Assembly: GCF_900112135.1 (NCBI RefSeq)
Contig: NZ_FOLC01000033.1
Span: 1-42,199, forward strand
Reading direction: 5' to 3'
From: Collimonas sp. OK412
GTDB taxonomy: Bacteria; Pseudomonadota; Gammaproteobacteria; Burkholderiales; Burkholderiaceae_D
DNA: 42,199 nt
Notes under the pieces: model-generated
Databases searched by the model: none
What the model saw: only the letters and a program-made list of their open reading frames with translations
What the model was told of the DNA's origin: nothing
Shown: one piece after another, positions 29,072 to 36,744 of the stretch
Layout: each line of letters begins with the position of its first letter
How positions within the stretch are numbered: the first letter of the stretch is position 1
Made by a program: the position numbers and the translations under genes

Positions 29072-29460
29072 AATTTGGATGAAACCAGAAAAAGAAAGAT
29101 CTGCAGCAGCGCTACAACGGCTTTGTGCAGTCAATTGGATGAATGAACCGCACATTGTACCTATACTCGTGCCGCCTAGTCGTACATTTGTCGCAGCCCA
29201 CCCTTTGCCAAGCCCACTTCATGCCCGTCGCCAGCGGTGATTTCGGCTAGCAGGCCGCATCAATAAAATATTTCCATAAACGTATTGCCGTATAGGAATT
29301 TTAACCCTATATTATTTCCACATGGAAATATCCATCCACGAGACGGACACATGCCATGGCGTAATTTATCTGACCCGGTTTTTATAATAACAATGTTGCA
29401 AAAACAAGGGCAGAAGCGCCTCGCTTTTGCCTATCACATTCATACGACAGGGAGAAAGCC
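29072..29460. other. Divergent gap between uup and the MHYT gene
   Basis: 389 bp without a supported gene. The left half has no feature I trust. The right half is AT-rich and carries the TATTTCCA sites described separately; a GGGAG ribosome site precedes the MHYT ATG. Confidence 0.6.
29269..29330. promoter_or_regulatory. TATTTCCA operator-like sites before the MHYT gene
   Basis: A perfect inverted repeat TATTTCCA-CA-TGGAAATA (29313-29330) is preceded by a third identical half TATTTCCA at 29269-29276, 44 bp upstream (about four helical turns). The layout fits a dimeric regulator binding cooperatively; no regulator is identified. Confidence 0.45.
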
Positions 29461-30225
29461 ATGGATCCATTGCTAGGCCAATTATTGGCGCCGAAATATG
29501 ACGCTGCTCTGGTACTGCTGTCATACATGATTTCATTCTGGGGCGCGCTGCTGGCCTTGCAATGCGCCAAATCCATGTTTCGCAAGGATGGCTCGCTGGA
29601 CCTCGGCATGACCGTCTGCGCCGCAGCCTCGCTGGGCGGCATCGGTATCTGGTCAATGCACTTCCTGGCCATGCAGGCGTATCGCCTGACCGTGCCGATT
29701 GCCTATGACGTGGTGCTGACCGCGGCTTCGCTGCTGGCCGCCATCGTCATTTCCGGCATTGCGCTCTACCTGGCCGGCAGCCACGGCAAATTCAAGGTAT
29801 CCGGCTGGCTCGCCGGCAGCCTGCTGGCCGGCGTCGGCGTGTGCGTGATGCATTACATGGGGATGTACGCGATGAACCTGCGCGCCACCATGCTGCTCAA
29901 CCCGACCATCGTCGTGATCTCGATCGCCATCGCCATCGCCGCCGCCTCCGCGGCGTTGTGGCTGGCGTTCAACCTGACACGGCTGCTGCACCGCGTGGTA
30001 GCGGCGCTGGTGATGGCGCTGGCGGTGTGCAGCATGCACTACGTCGGCATGTACGCCGCCAACATGATCTGCACCAGCAACGCGCCGCTGATCCCGCTCA
30101 AGATCGGCGGCAACTACCTCGACGTGTCGGTCTATGCCGTCGCCGGCCTGCTGTCGCTGTGCATTTTCTGGGTGGTCCTGGGGCGCAGCATGGATGAAAA
30201 CAAGCTGGCAGAGACGCTGCGCTGA
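29461..30225 (+). CDS. Stand-alone MHYT-domain membrane protein
   Basis: A 254-residue protein with seven predicted membrane segments. The MHYT motifs are in MHFLAMQAYRL, CVMHYMGMYAMNLRA and CSMHYVGMYAANMICTS, with the spaced His and Met residues thought in this family to bind a metal (proposed copper) and sense a gas or redox change. Many MHYT proteins carry GGDEF/EAL or kinase domains; this one ends after the last membrane segment, so any output partner must be separate. GGGAG lies a few bases before the ATG. Confidence 0.9.
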   Translation: MDPLLGQLLAPKYDAALVLLSYMISFWGALLALQCAKSMFRKDGSLDLGMTVCAAASLGGIGIWSMHFLAMQAYRLTVPIAYDVVLTAASLLAAIVISGIALYLAGSHGKFKVSGWLAGSLLAGVGVCVMHYMGMYAMNLRATMLLNPTIVVISIAIAIAAASAALWLAFNLTRLLHRVVAALVMALAVCSMHYVGMYAANMICTSNAPLIPLKIGGNYLDVSVYAVAGLLSLCIFWVVLGRSMDENKLAETLR

Positions 30226-30239
30226 GCAACCAGGGCGGG

Positions 30240-31301
30240 CTAGAGGTCAAAGCCCTTCATGACGCCGATCGTCATCAGGTCGGCGTCATTCTTGTTCCTG
30301 AACGTGACTACGCGGCCGAAACTGGCGAAGCCTCTCAGCTGATGGCCGAGGTCACGCCCGACCTGCAAGCTGACCAGGCCGTTGACTTTCCAGTCGTTCG
30401 AGTCGCGTTTATTGACGGCCAGGTAGGGCCCCACGCCGGCGCTGATGTCCCAATGCTCGGCGACAGGCTGCACATACCAGCCCTGAGCGGCAAACCCGTG
30501 CCGGTTCACCCGCACGCCATCATCCCCTTCTTCAATCGCGGAAACCGAAGCGGCCCACGGGCCGTAGTATTTCTTTGCTTCCAGCGCATAACTCAGGCGC
30601 TTGCCTGGTCCCGACTGGTTGGTCTGGGCGAAACCGCCCAGCGCCGCCAGCCATAAGCCGTGATTGCCGCCATCATCGGGCGCGCTTACGTGGGCTGCGC
30701 CGAAGTCCTTGCCGAGGCCGACCAGGAAAGCATCCGAGGAAGGCGCGCCGGGCGTCAATACGTGGTTGTAGGCCAGCCGCAAGCTGAGGCCGGGCGAATA
30801 CTGGTCGAGATGCGCCAGCAACGCCACGGAAATCAAGCCGCCCAGGCGCGCATCGTCTTTTTCCGTGCCGTTGACGGTGGTCCGGTTCATGCTGAAATAC
30901 GGGCCCGCCCCCAATTCAAGGTCAAAACTGGGGCGCAAGTTCTGGCGGTAGACCATTTGCATGGCGTAACCGTCGCGGTGATTGTTGTCGGGATGGCCTT
31001 CGTTGTAATACACATAGTCCAGCCGGGTGCTGGCGCCTGCCGGCAGGTGGCCGCCGGCCGCCAGTCCGAACAGGTCGAGGGCCGGTCCGAAGCGGATTTC
31101 CGCCGCGCGCCAGCGCATCGGCTTCTGGCCGTCCAGGCTGGTGCCGTACAGGATGCCGTTGCCGAGCGCGGCCGAGGCGTAGTAACTATCGCCGGCCGGC
31201 GCCAGCGGTGGCAAGGCATCCTCTGCCTGGGTGATGGGATGCCAGCAAAGAAACATGGACGCCAGCGCAAAATTTCGGATTACTCTGTTCTTCTTAGACA
31301 T
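30240..31301 (-). CDS. Outer-membrane beta-barrel-like protein with two similar halves
   Basis: A 353-residue exported protein: signal peptide (residues ~1-26, ending near TQA) and a mature part rich in alternating hydrophobic/aromatic segments. Two halves match each other: first YNEGH, then GAGPYFSMNR and a VGLGKDF end; second EEGDD, then GVGPYLAVNK and an IGVMKGFDL end. This points to an internal duplication of a barrel unit. The C-terminal residues FDL are unlike the usual terminal Phe of single outer-membrane barrels. I do not recognise a named family. GGAGG lies before the ATG; it is divergent to the TetR gene. Confidence 0.65.
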   Translation of the reverse strand: MSKKNRVIRNFALASMFLCWHPITQAEDALPPLAPAGDSYYASAALGNGILYGTSLDGQKPMRWRAAEIRFGPALDLFGLAAGGHLPAGASTRLDYVYYNEGHPDNNHRDGYAMQMVYRQNLRPSFDLELGAGPYFSMNRTTVNGTEKDDARLGGLISVALLAHLDQYSPGLSLRLAYNHVLTPGAPSSDAFLVGLGKDFGAAHVSAPDDGGNHGLWLAALGGFAQTNQSGPGKRLSYALEAKKYYGPWAASVSAIEEGDDGVRVNRHGFAAQGWYVQPVAEHWDISAGVGPYLAVNKRDSNDWKVNGLVSLQVGRDLGHQLRGFASFGRVVTFRNKNDADLMTIGVMKGFDL

Positions 31302-31390
31302 GGCAGCCTCCGTTATCGATCAGACATTGTTTTACGGCTTGCTCAAGATTGCCTATATGTGACCAGTAAATAACGCCATCGTTTCATCTC

Positions 31391-31419
31391 TTGACTTAGG
31401 GAATAAATATTCCCATAAT
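31391..31419 (+). promoter_or_regulatory. tetR promoter with built-in operator
   Basis: TTGACT (31391-31396) and CATAAT (31414-31419) are 17 bp apart. The spacer and the first -10 base carry the 16-bp palindrome GGGAATA-AA-TATTCCC (31399-31414). The predicted +1 falls on the A of the tetR ATG (31426). A TetR dimer on this site would block RNA polymerase. Confidence 0.8.
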
Positions 31420-31425
31420 CAGCCC

Positions 31426-32064
31426 ATGTCAAATTCCTTATCAAACCCGGTCACTACAGACCGTGTCAATTTTTCGCGCGGCCGCGGCAGGCCGCGCGAA
31501 TTCGACATGGACCAGGCGCTGGACAAGGCGGTACGGGTATTCAGCGAGCGCGGCTACCACGGCACCACTGTGTGCGACCTGACGCAGGCCATGCAGCTTG
31601 CTTCGGGCAGCGTCTACAAGGCGTTCAAGGATAAAAAAAGTGTCTTCCTGGCAGCGCTCGACCATTACAAAACCGTACGCGATACGCAGCTGCGGGCAGT
31701 GGTCGGCGCGGGTGCGACGGGAAAAGAGCAGGTGCGCCTGGCCTTGGCTTTTTATGCCGAAGCGTCGCACGGCGCCTGCGGCCTGGAGGGTTGCATGGTG
31801 GTTGGCAGCGCAGCGGAACTGGCCACCTTTGACCAGGATGTTGCGCAATGGGTCACCGCAGCGCTGACCAGGAACGAAGTGTTCATCGGCACGCTGATCC
31901 GGCACGGCCAGGAAGACGGCTCGATCCCGCAGCAGATCGATGGCACGGCGACCGCCCGCATGATGCTGTGCGTGATCCAGGGCATGCGCGTGGTCGGCAA
32001 GACCGGCCGCACCCGGGATGAGATGGCCGTGCTGGTAGATATTGCAATGAAGACACTCGCCTGA
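31426..32064 (+). CDS. TetR-family repressor
   Basis: A 212-residue regulator with an N-terminal helix-turn-helix (RGRPREFDMDQALDKAVRVF, GYHGTTVCDLTQAMQLASGSVYKAF) and a ligand-binding C-terminal part of the type with conserved ACGLEGCMVVGSAAEL. The ATG at 31426 coincides with the predicted transcription start, so the mRNA may be leaderless; no other start precedes the DNA-binding domain and there is no ribosome site. An operator lies in its own promoter and a similar site (12 of 16 bases) directly precedes the MFS gene, so it probably represses both. The ligand is unknown. Confidence 0.9.
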   Translation: MSNSLSNPVTTDRVNFSRGRGRPREFDMDQALDKAVRVFSERGYHGTTVCDLTQAMQLASGSVYKAFKDKKSVFLAALDHYKTVRDTQLRAVVGAGATGKEQVRLALAFYAEASHGACGLEGCMVVGSAAELATFDQDVAQWVTAALTRNEVFIGTLIRHGQEDGSIPQQIDGTATARMMLCVIQGMRVVGKTGRTRDEMAVLVDIAMKTLA

Positions 32065-32080
32065 TTTTTTTATCAATTTA

Positions 32081-32096
32081 GGAAATGTTTATTCCC
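32081..32096. promoter_or_regulatory. Second TetR operator copy before the MFS gene
   Basis: GGAAATGTTTATTCCC matches the palindrome in the tetR promoter at 12 of 16 positions, with the right arm intact. It lies 16 bp before the MFS start codon. Confidence 0.6.
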
Positions 32097-32112
32097 TTTT
32101 TAAGGATTACCG

Positions 32113-33315
32113 ATGACCACATTTACCGCTAGCGCCGAGACCAGTTCCGATCCGGCAGCCTCGGCCTGGATGATGCTCCTGCTGGCGTTCGCCTGCGGGC
32201 TGATTGCCGCCAACCTTTATTACGCCCAGCCCTTGGCCGGACCGATCAGTGTGGCGCTGGGCCTGTCGCCCGGCGCCACCGGACTGATCGTCACCCTGAC
32301 CCAGATCGGTTATGGCATAGGACTGCTGTTTATCGTCCCGCTCGGCGACCTGCTGGAAACGCGCCGCCTGGTGCTGATCCTGATCGGCCTCGCCATCCTG
32401 TCGCTGCTGGCAGCCGCATTGTCGACGCATCCGCTGCCCTTCTTCGCCGCCACGCTGTGCATCGGCCTCGCCTCGGTTGCAGTGCAGGTGCTGGTGCCGT
32501 ATGCCGCGCACCTGGCGCCGGAAGCGGAACGCGGCCGGGCCGTCGGCAGTGTCGTCAGCGGCTTGATGCTGGGCATCATGCTGGCGCGTCCGGTGTCCAG
32601 CTTCATCGCCCAGTTTGCCTCTTGGCACGCGGTGTTTTTCCTATCTGCGGCAGCGATGGCGCTGCTGGCGCTCATGCTCCGCCTGGCGTTGCCGCAGCGC
32701 AAACCGGTTTCGACCATTTCCTATGGCAAGCTGCTGGCCTCCATGGTGCATCTGATGCGCAGCACGCCGGTGCTGCGGCGCCGTGCGTTCTATCAAGCCT
32801 GCATGTTCGCCGCCTTCAGCCTGTTCTGGACCACTACCCCATTGCTGCTGGCGGGGCCTGAATTCGGGCTATCGCAAGGAGGCATTGCATTGTTCGCCCT
32901 CGCGGGCGTGGCCGGCGCCATTGCCTCGCCCATCGCCGGCCGCTTCGCGGACCGCGGCTGGACCAAGGCCGCGACTGCATTCTCAATGCTGGCCGTCGCC
33001 GGCGCCTTCCTCATCACGCACATCGGCGCCCACGGTTCGCCGCTTGCCCTGGGCTTGCTGGTAGCCGCCGGCATCCTGCTGGATTTTGGCGCGACCACCA
33101 ACCTGGTGCTGGGACAGCGCGCCATCTTTGTTTTGGGAGCCGAATATCGCAGCCGCCTCAACGGCCTCTACATGGCGACCTTCTTCGCCGGCGGCGCGCT
33201 CGGATCGGCGCTGGGCGGCCTGGCTTTCGCCCATGGCGGATGGGCCATGGCGTCGTGGCTGGGGTTCGCGTTGCCGGTCATTGCATTGCTCTACTTTTTC
33301 ACCGAGCCGCGCTAG
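32113..33315 (+). CDS. MFS drug/metabolite exporter
   Basis: A 400-residue major-facilitator protein with about 12 membrane segments. The NLYYAQPLAGPISVALGLSP opening and the DLLETRRLVL cytosolic motif are those of the DHA-type (YgaY-like) exporters. AAGGA lies a few bases before the ATG. The upstream TetR gene and its operator 16 bp before the start suggest inducible expression together with the repressor. Substrate unknown. A weak GC-rich hairpin (33389-33412) lies between it and the opposing qorB-like gene. Confidence 0.9.
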   Translation: MTTFTASAETSSDPAASAWMMLLLAFACGLIAANLYYAQPLAGPISVALGLSPGATGLIVTLTQIGYGIGLLFIVPLGDLLETRRLVLILIGLAILSLLAAALSTHPLPFFAATLCIGLASVAVQVLVPYAAHLAPEAERGRAVGSVVSGLMLGIMLARPVSSFIAQFASWHAVFFLSAAAMALLALMLRLALPQRKPVSTISYGKLLASMVHLMRSTPVLRRRAFYQACMFAAFSLFWTTTPLLLAGPEFGLSQGGIALFALAGVAGAIASPIAGRFADRGWTKAATAFSMLAVAGAFLITHIGAHGSPLALGLLVAAGILLDFGATTNLVLGQRAIFVLGAEYRSRLNGLYMATFFAGGALGSALGGLAFAHGGWAMASWLGFALPVIALLYFFTEPR

Positions 33316-33425
33316 ATTTTTCCAAAAGATTTGCTGTCGCCTGCGGTTATTCGCAGCCTACACGGCAATCGCCCAGAAAGTGATGCTGAGACCGGCCTTG
33401 GCCCCGGTTTCTTGACGGGAGCGGA

Positions 33426-34277
33426 TCAGGCAAGCGCAGCTTTAACCAGCGTCGCAAGAGTCGTCGTCGGTCGACCGATCAGCCGGCTCAGCTGATGGCC
33501 GTCATCAAACAGCCCGCCTTTTGATACCCCGGCATCAGAATCCGACAGTAAACCGGCTACGTGCTCAGGCAAGCCTGCGCCAAGCAGCGCTTCCTTGAAA
33601 TCGGCCTCCGGCAGGTTTTGGTAGACCACTGCCTTGCCCGACTGGCGAGCGATTTCAGCCGCAAGTTCGGTCAGCGTGTAGGCTTCGTCGCCAGCCAATT
33701 CGTACACCTTGCCCGCCTGGCCGGCGCCGGTCAGTACAGCCGCGGCTGCAGCGGCGTAGTCGGCACGTGCCGCCGATGCGATCTTGCCTTCGCCGGCGCT
33801 GCCGATGTAGACGCCATGCTGCAAGGCGGTGGGCACGCTGGCCAGGTAGTTTTCCGTATACCAGCCGTTGCGCAGCACTACATGCGGCAGGCCGGATGCC
33901 CTCAGCAGCGCTTCAGTTTCCTTGTGTTCGGCAGCCAGGCCCAATGGCGAAGTATCAGCCCGCAAAACGCTGGTATAGGCTACCAAGCCGACACCGGCGC
34001 GTTTAGCCGCATCAATCGCATTGCGATGCTGCGGCAGGCGCTGCCCCACTTCGCTGGATGAAATCAGCAGCAGCTGGGCGGCGCCCTTGAATGCAGCGTC
34101 GAGCGTCGCTGGCTGGGCATAATCGGCCAGCCGCACTTGCACGCCCAAGGCGGCCAGGTCGGCAACTTTTTCAGGAGTGCGCACCGCGGCAACGATTTCG
34201 TTTGCCGGCAGCTTTTTAAGCAGTTCTTTGATGACAAGGCGGCCCAGTTGGCCGGAGGCTCCAGTTACGACGATCAT
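33426..34277 (-). CDS. qorB: NmrA-type NAD(P)H:quinone oxidoreductase, QorB/Qor2-like
   Basis: A 283-residue atypical short-chain dehydrogenase. The dinucleotide motif is VTGASGQLGRLV at the N-terminus; the SSSEVGQRLPQHRNAIDAAKRAGV and VLRNGWYTENYLASV blocks are those of QorB (YtfG). QorB reduces quinones with NADPH in E. coli. The ATG at 34277 (MIVVTGASG) is preferred over a TTG two codons earlier, because an AAGGA site lies 8 nt upstream of the ATG. It is divergent to an HxlR regulator, an arrangement known for qor2-qorR. Confidence 0.85.
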   Translation of the reverse strand: MIVVTGASGQLGRLVIKELLKKLPANEIVAAVRTPEKVADLAALGVQVRLADYAQPATLDAAFKGAAQLLLISSSEVGQRLPQHRNAIDAAKRAGVGLVAYTSVLRADTSPLGLAAEHKETEALLRASGLPHVVLRNGWYTENYLASVPTALQHGVYIGSAGEGKIASAARADYAAAAAAVLTGAGQAGKVYELAGDEAYTLTELAAEIARQSGKAVVYQNLPEADFKEALLGAGLPEHVAGLLSDSDAGVSKGGLFDDGHQLSRLIGRPTTTLATLVKAALA

Positions 34278-34326
34278 GGTCAAATTCCTTTATGTGCAAG
34301 AGAAGAACTGGCACAATATCACTCAA

Positions 34327-34362
34327 ACTTACATTTAGTAAGTACCAACATAAAGGTAAGTA
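34327..34362. promoter_or_regulatory. HxlR-type operator in the qorB-hxlR gap
   Basis: Inverted repeat ACTTAC-ATTTA-GTAAGT (34327-34343) plus a further GTAAGTA half at 34356-34362, 18 bp from the previous one. Its position between the divergent genes suggests it is the site of the neighbouring regulator. Confidence 0.6.
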
Positions 34363-34370
34363 TCCTTCCC

Positions 34371-34781
34371 ATGAGCAATGACGCCAACAGCCCGATAGCG
34401 GCAACCATACCCCTCTCCGCCCAGATGACGAGAGGCGACTTGTTTACCGGCAAATGCCCGTCACGCGAGGTGCTGACGCACGTCACCAGCCGCTGGGGAG
34501 TGCTGATCCTGGTCGCGTTGCTGGGCGGGACCTATCGTTTCAGCGATTTGCGCAGGAAGGTTAACGGCGTCAGCGAAAGGATGCTCGCGCAGACGCTGCA
34601 ATGGCTGGAAGCCGACGGATTCGTGCTGCGCAAATCCTACCCGGTTGTTCCGCCCCATGTGGAATACAGCCTCACCCCGCTCGGGCTGGAAGTTGGGAAA
34701 AAAGTGGAAGCGCTGGCTGACTGGATTGAAGAGAGCTTGCCGCAGATTATGGAGGCTCGGCGGCTCGGCGCCGATGCATAA
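34371..34781 (+). CDS. HxlR-family regulator, QorR-like
   Basis: A 136-residue winged-helix regulator. HxlR signatures are CPSREVLTHVTSRWGVLIL, FSDLRRKVNGVSERMLAQTLQWLEADG and PPHVEYSLTPLG. Cys29 sits just before the DNA-binding domain, where HxlR proteins such as QorR and HypR carry a redox-sensing cysteine. The ATG at 34371 (MSNDANSPIA) is chosen; a long upstream frame to 34137 has no family similarity. Divergent from qorB with a palindromic site between. It probably senses quinones or electrophiles (inference from the pair). Confidence 0.88.
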   Translation: MSNDANSPIAATIPLSAQMTRGDLFTGKCPSREVLTHVTSRWGVLILVALLGGTYRFSDLRRKVNGVSERMLAQTLQWLEADGFVLRKSYPVVPPHVEYSLTPLGLEVGKKVEALADWIEESLPQIMEARRLGADA

Positions 34782-34827
34782 GGCAAAATCAGATCATCCT
34801 GGGCGGCTTCGTCCCACCGATTTCACA

Positions 34828-35424
34828 TTAGTCGAATTTCACCAAATTCAACACCGCCAGCGGACCGCCGGGAAACTGCACTGCCCTTCCTTCGTTGACG
34901 CCGCCCAGGTCGATCGGTGCAAAGCCCAGCCGCGCGATCAGGTCGCTTACCGTCTTCTTCGCGTCGGCATCCGGTCCCGACAGGAATAACACGCGGCGGC
35001 CGCCATTGGCTTGCGGATCTGCATCCAGCACGGGCGCGACCAGGTGGCCGAAAGCCTTGACCACGCGGGCGCCTGGCGCCAGGTCTGCGACTACTTCGCT
35101 TGATGCACGACCGCCCAGGTTGACGGCCTGGAACGACGGCACTTCAACGGCATTGTTGGCATCGACCAGGATGCGGCCGTTCCACGGACCGAGGTCCTTC
35201 AGCGCTGCCGGGATGCGGTCCCAATTGACTGCTACGAATACCAGGTCTGCCTGGGCTGCTTCTTTCACGCTGACAGCCTTGATATTCGGACCAAGTTCGT
35301 CAGTCAGGGCTTGCAGCGACTGCGGGCCGCGGCTGTTGGCGATGGATGCTTCAATGCCGTTTTGAGCGAGTTTGCGGGCAATGGCTGAGCCGATGGCGCC
35401 AGCGCCGATGATTGCGATGTTCAT
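34828..35424 (-). CDS. NADPH-dependent F420 reductase-like NAD(P)-binding protein
   Basis: A 198-residue Rossmann protein. GAGAIGSAIARKLAQNG gives the dinucleotide fold, NSRGPQS binds the NADP phosphate in the family, and DANNAVE, VKAFGHL and LGGVNEGRAVQFPGGPLA are conserved. The F420 cofactor is not expected in this group of bacteria, so the real substrate is unknown. An AAGGAAAC site precedes the ATG. It is divergent to a LysR gene, whose product probably controls it. Confidence 0.82.
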   Translation of the reverse strand: MNIAIIGAGAIGSAIARKLAQNGIEASIANSRGPQSLQALTDELGPNIKAVSVKEAAQADLVFVAVNWDRIPAALKDLGPWNGRILVDANNAVEVPSFQAVNLGGRASSEVVADLAPGARVVKAFGHLVAPVLDADPQANGGRRVLFLSGPDADAKKTVSDLIARLGFAPIDLGGVNEGRAVQFPGGPLAVLNLVKFD

Positions 35425-35487
35425 GATGTTTCCTTTGGATGAGGTGGAAAAGTTGTCTTGCTGAGTTGAATCTTAGGTGTTTCCAGT

Positions 35488-35515
35488 TTATAGCGTTAGT
35501 AGATAGTTGCTATAA
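35488..35515. promoter_or_regulatory. LysR-type binding site overlapping a promoter
   Basis: Perfect 7-bp arms TTATAGC and GCTATAA with a 14-bp spacer, in the gap between the F420-reductase-like gene and lysR. The right arm overlaps TATAAT (35511-35516), a -10 element for lysR. This fits autoregulation by the LysR protein. Confidence 0.55.
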
Positions 35516-35546
35516 TCAGTTTCAAGCATTACTTGAAAGCTCAATC

Positions 35547-36479
35547 ATGGAAACCCTCGCCAACCTGGAATCCTTCGTACGCAGCGCCGAGACCGGCAGC
35601 TTTTCGTCGGCAGCACGCCGGCTGGCGCTGACGCCGGCAGCAGTCAGCCGCAACGTCGCGCAGCTGGAACGCAACCTCGGCATCCGCCTGTTCCAGCGCA
35701 GCACGCGCGGCCTGACCCTGAGCGAAGCGGGAGAGCGTTTCCTGCAAACAGTGCAAGGCGGCCTCGACAGCATCCAGGGTGCGATTGCCGATATCACGGT
35801 CAATGCCGGGCAACCGGCTGGCGTGCTCAAGCTGAGCGCCGCGCCGGGCTTTGGCATGGACTACCTGTTGCCGCTGATGCCGGCCTTTCTCGAACGCTAC
35901 CCGGCAGTGACGCCGGACTGGTACTTCGATAACCGTCCGCTGGACCTGATCGCCGGCGGTTTCGACGCGGCTATCGGCGGCGGTTTCGACCTGCCGCCAG
36001 GCATGGTGGCGCGTGAGCTGGGAAGGATGCATTTGATTGCCGTGGCATCGCCAGAATTCATGCGAGGCAAACGCCGCCCCAAGGATCCGGCCGGATTGGC
36101 AGAACTCGCCGGCATCGTGATGCGTTCACCGCTAAGCGGCCGGGTACGTACCTATGTCATGCGCAACGGCGCCGGCGCTGAAATGGCGGTGGTGCAGAAA
36201 CCAGTGATGACGGTCAGCGGTCCGGATGCGATCTTCCCCGCTACGCTGTTGGGCCTCGGTGTCGGCATGGTTGCCGTGCCACATGCCCGGCCGCATCTGG
36301 AGAGCGGCACGCTGGAGCGGCTGCTTCCGGACTGGTATAGCGACATTGGGCCGATTTCGCTGTATTTCACCAGTCAGAAACTGTTGCCGGCCAAGACGCG
36401 CGCTTTTGTCGATTTCGTCACAGAAGCGTTCCGCGCGCAGAAGCTGGCGCAAGTGCTGTCTGTACATGGCCGCAGGTGA
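35547..36479 (+). CDS. LysR-family regulator
   Basis: A 310-residue LysR protein: N-terminal helix-turn-helix (METLANLESFVRSAETGSFS, AARRLALTPAAVSRNVAQLE, LGIRLFQRSTRGLTLSEAGERF) and a periplasmic-binding-like effector domain from about residue 90. ATG 35547 gives the usual N-terminus. It is divergent from the NADP-binding gene, with the inverted repeat described above between them. Effector unknown. Confidence 0.92.
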   Translation: METLANLESFVRSAETGSFSSAARRLALTPAAVSRNVAQLERNLGIRLFQRSTRGLTLSEAGERFLQTVQGGLDSIQGAIADITVNAGQPAGVLKLSAAPGFGMDYLLPLMPAFLERYPAVTPDWYFDNRPLDLIAGGFDAAIGGGFDLPPGMVARELGRMHLIAVASPEFMRGKRRPKDPAGLAELAGIVMRSPLSGRVRTYVMRNGAGAEMAVVQKPVMTVSGPDAIFPATLLGLGVGMVAVPHARPHLESGTLERLLPDWYSDIGPISLYFTSQKLLPAKTRAFVDFVTEAFRAQKLAQVLSVHGRR

Positions 36480-36744
36480 AAAAATGGAGCAGCCCAGCCA
36501 ACAGGTTTCAGAGCCGCCACGCTCATGCATCCGAGCTGGATACTGCTATGATTTCCTTTTTTGGGGTCCTGTTATGCGATCGCTTCATTTTTCGCAAGAC
36601 GGCACGCTATGAAGACATTTCCGACGATTGCGGTCTTCCTTCGAAGCATGCTCATCCGGCGCCGGCTTGAGGTAGCGCACCCGGTAATCTGCATGTTGTG
36701 CCGACGCCTATTGCGTCATGGCGTAACCCAGCGAGCAAAATCCA

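Noticed and set aside
33389-33412. GC-rich hairpin between the MFS and qorB-like genes as a terminator
   Set aside because: Stem is imperfect and no T-run follows on either strand; mentioned only as a weak possibility.
36480-36744. Short frames between lysR and the threonine aldolase gene as a leader peptide
   Set aside because: No ribosome site or conserved feature, and the longest runs into the aldolase start; only the extended -10 was noted.
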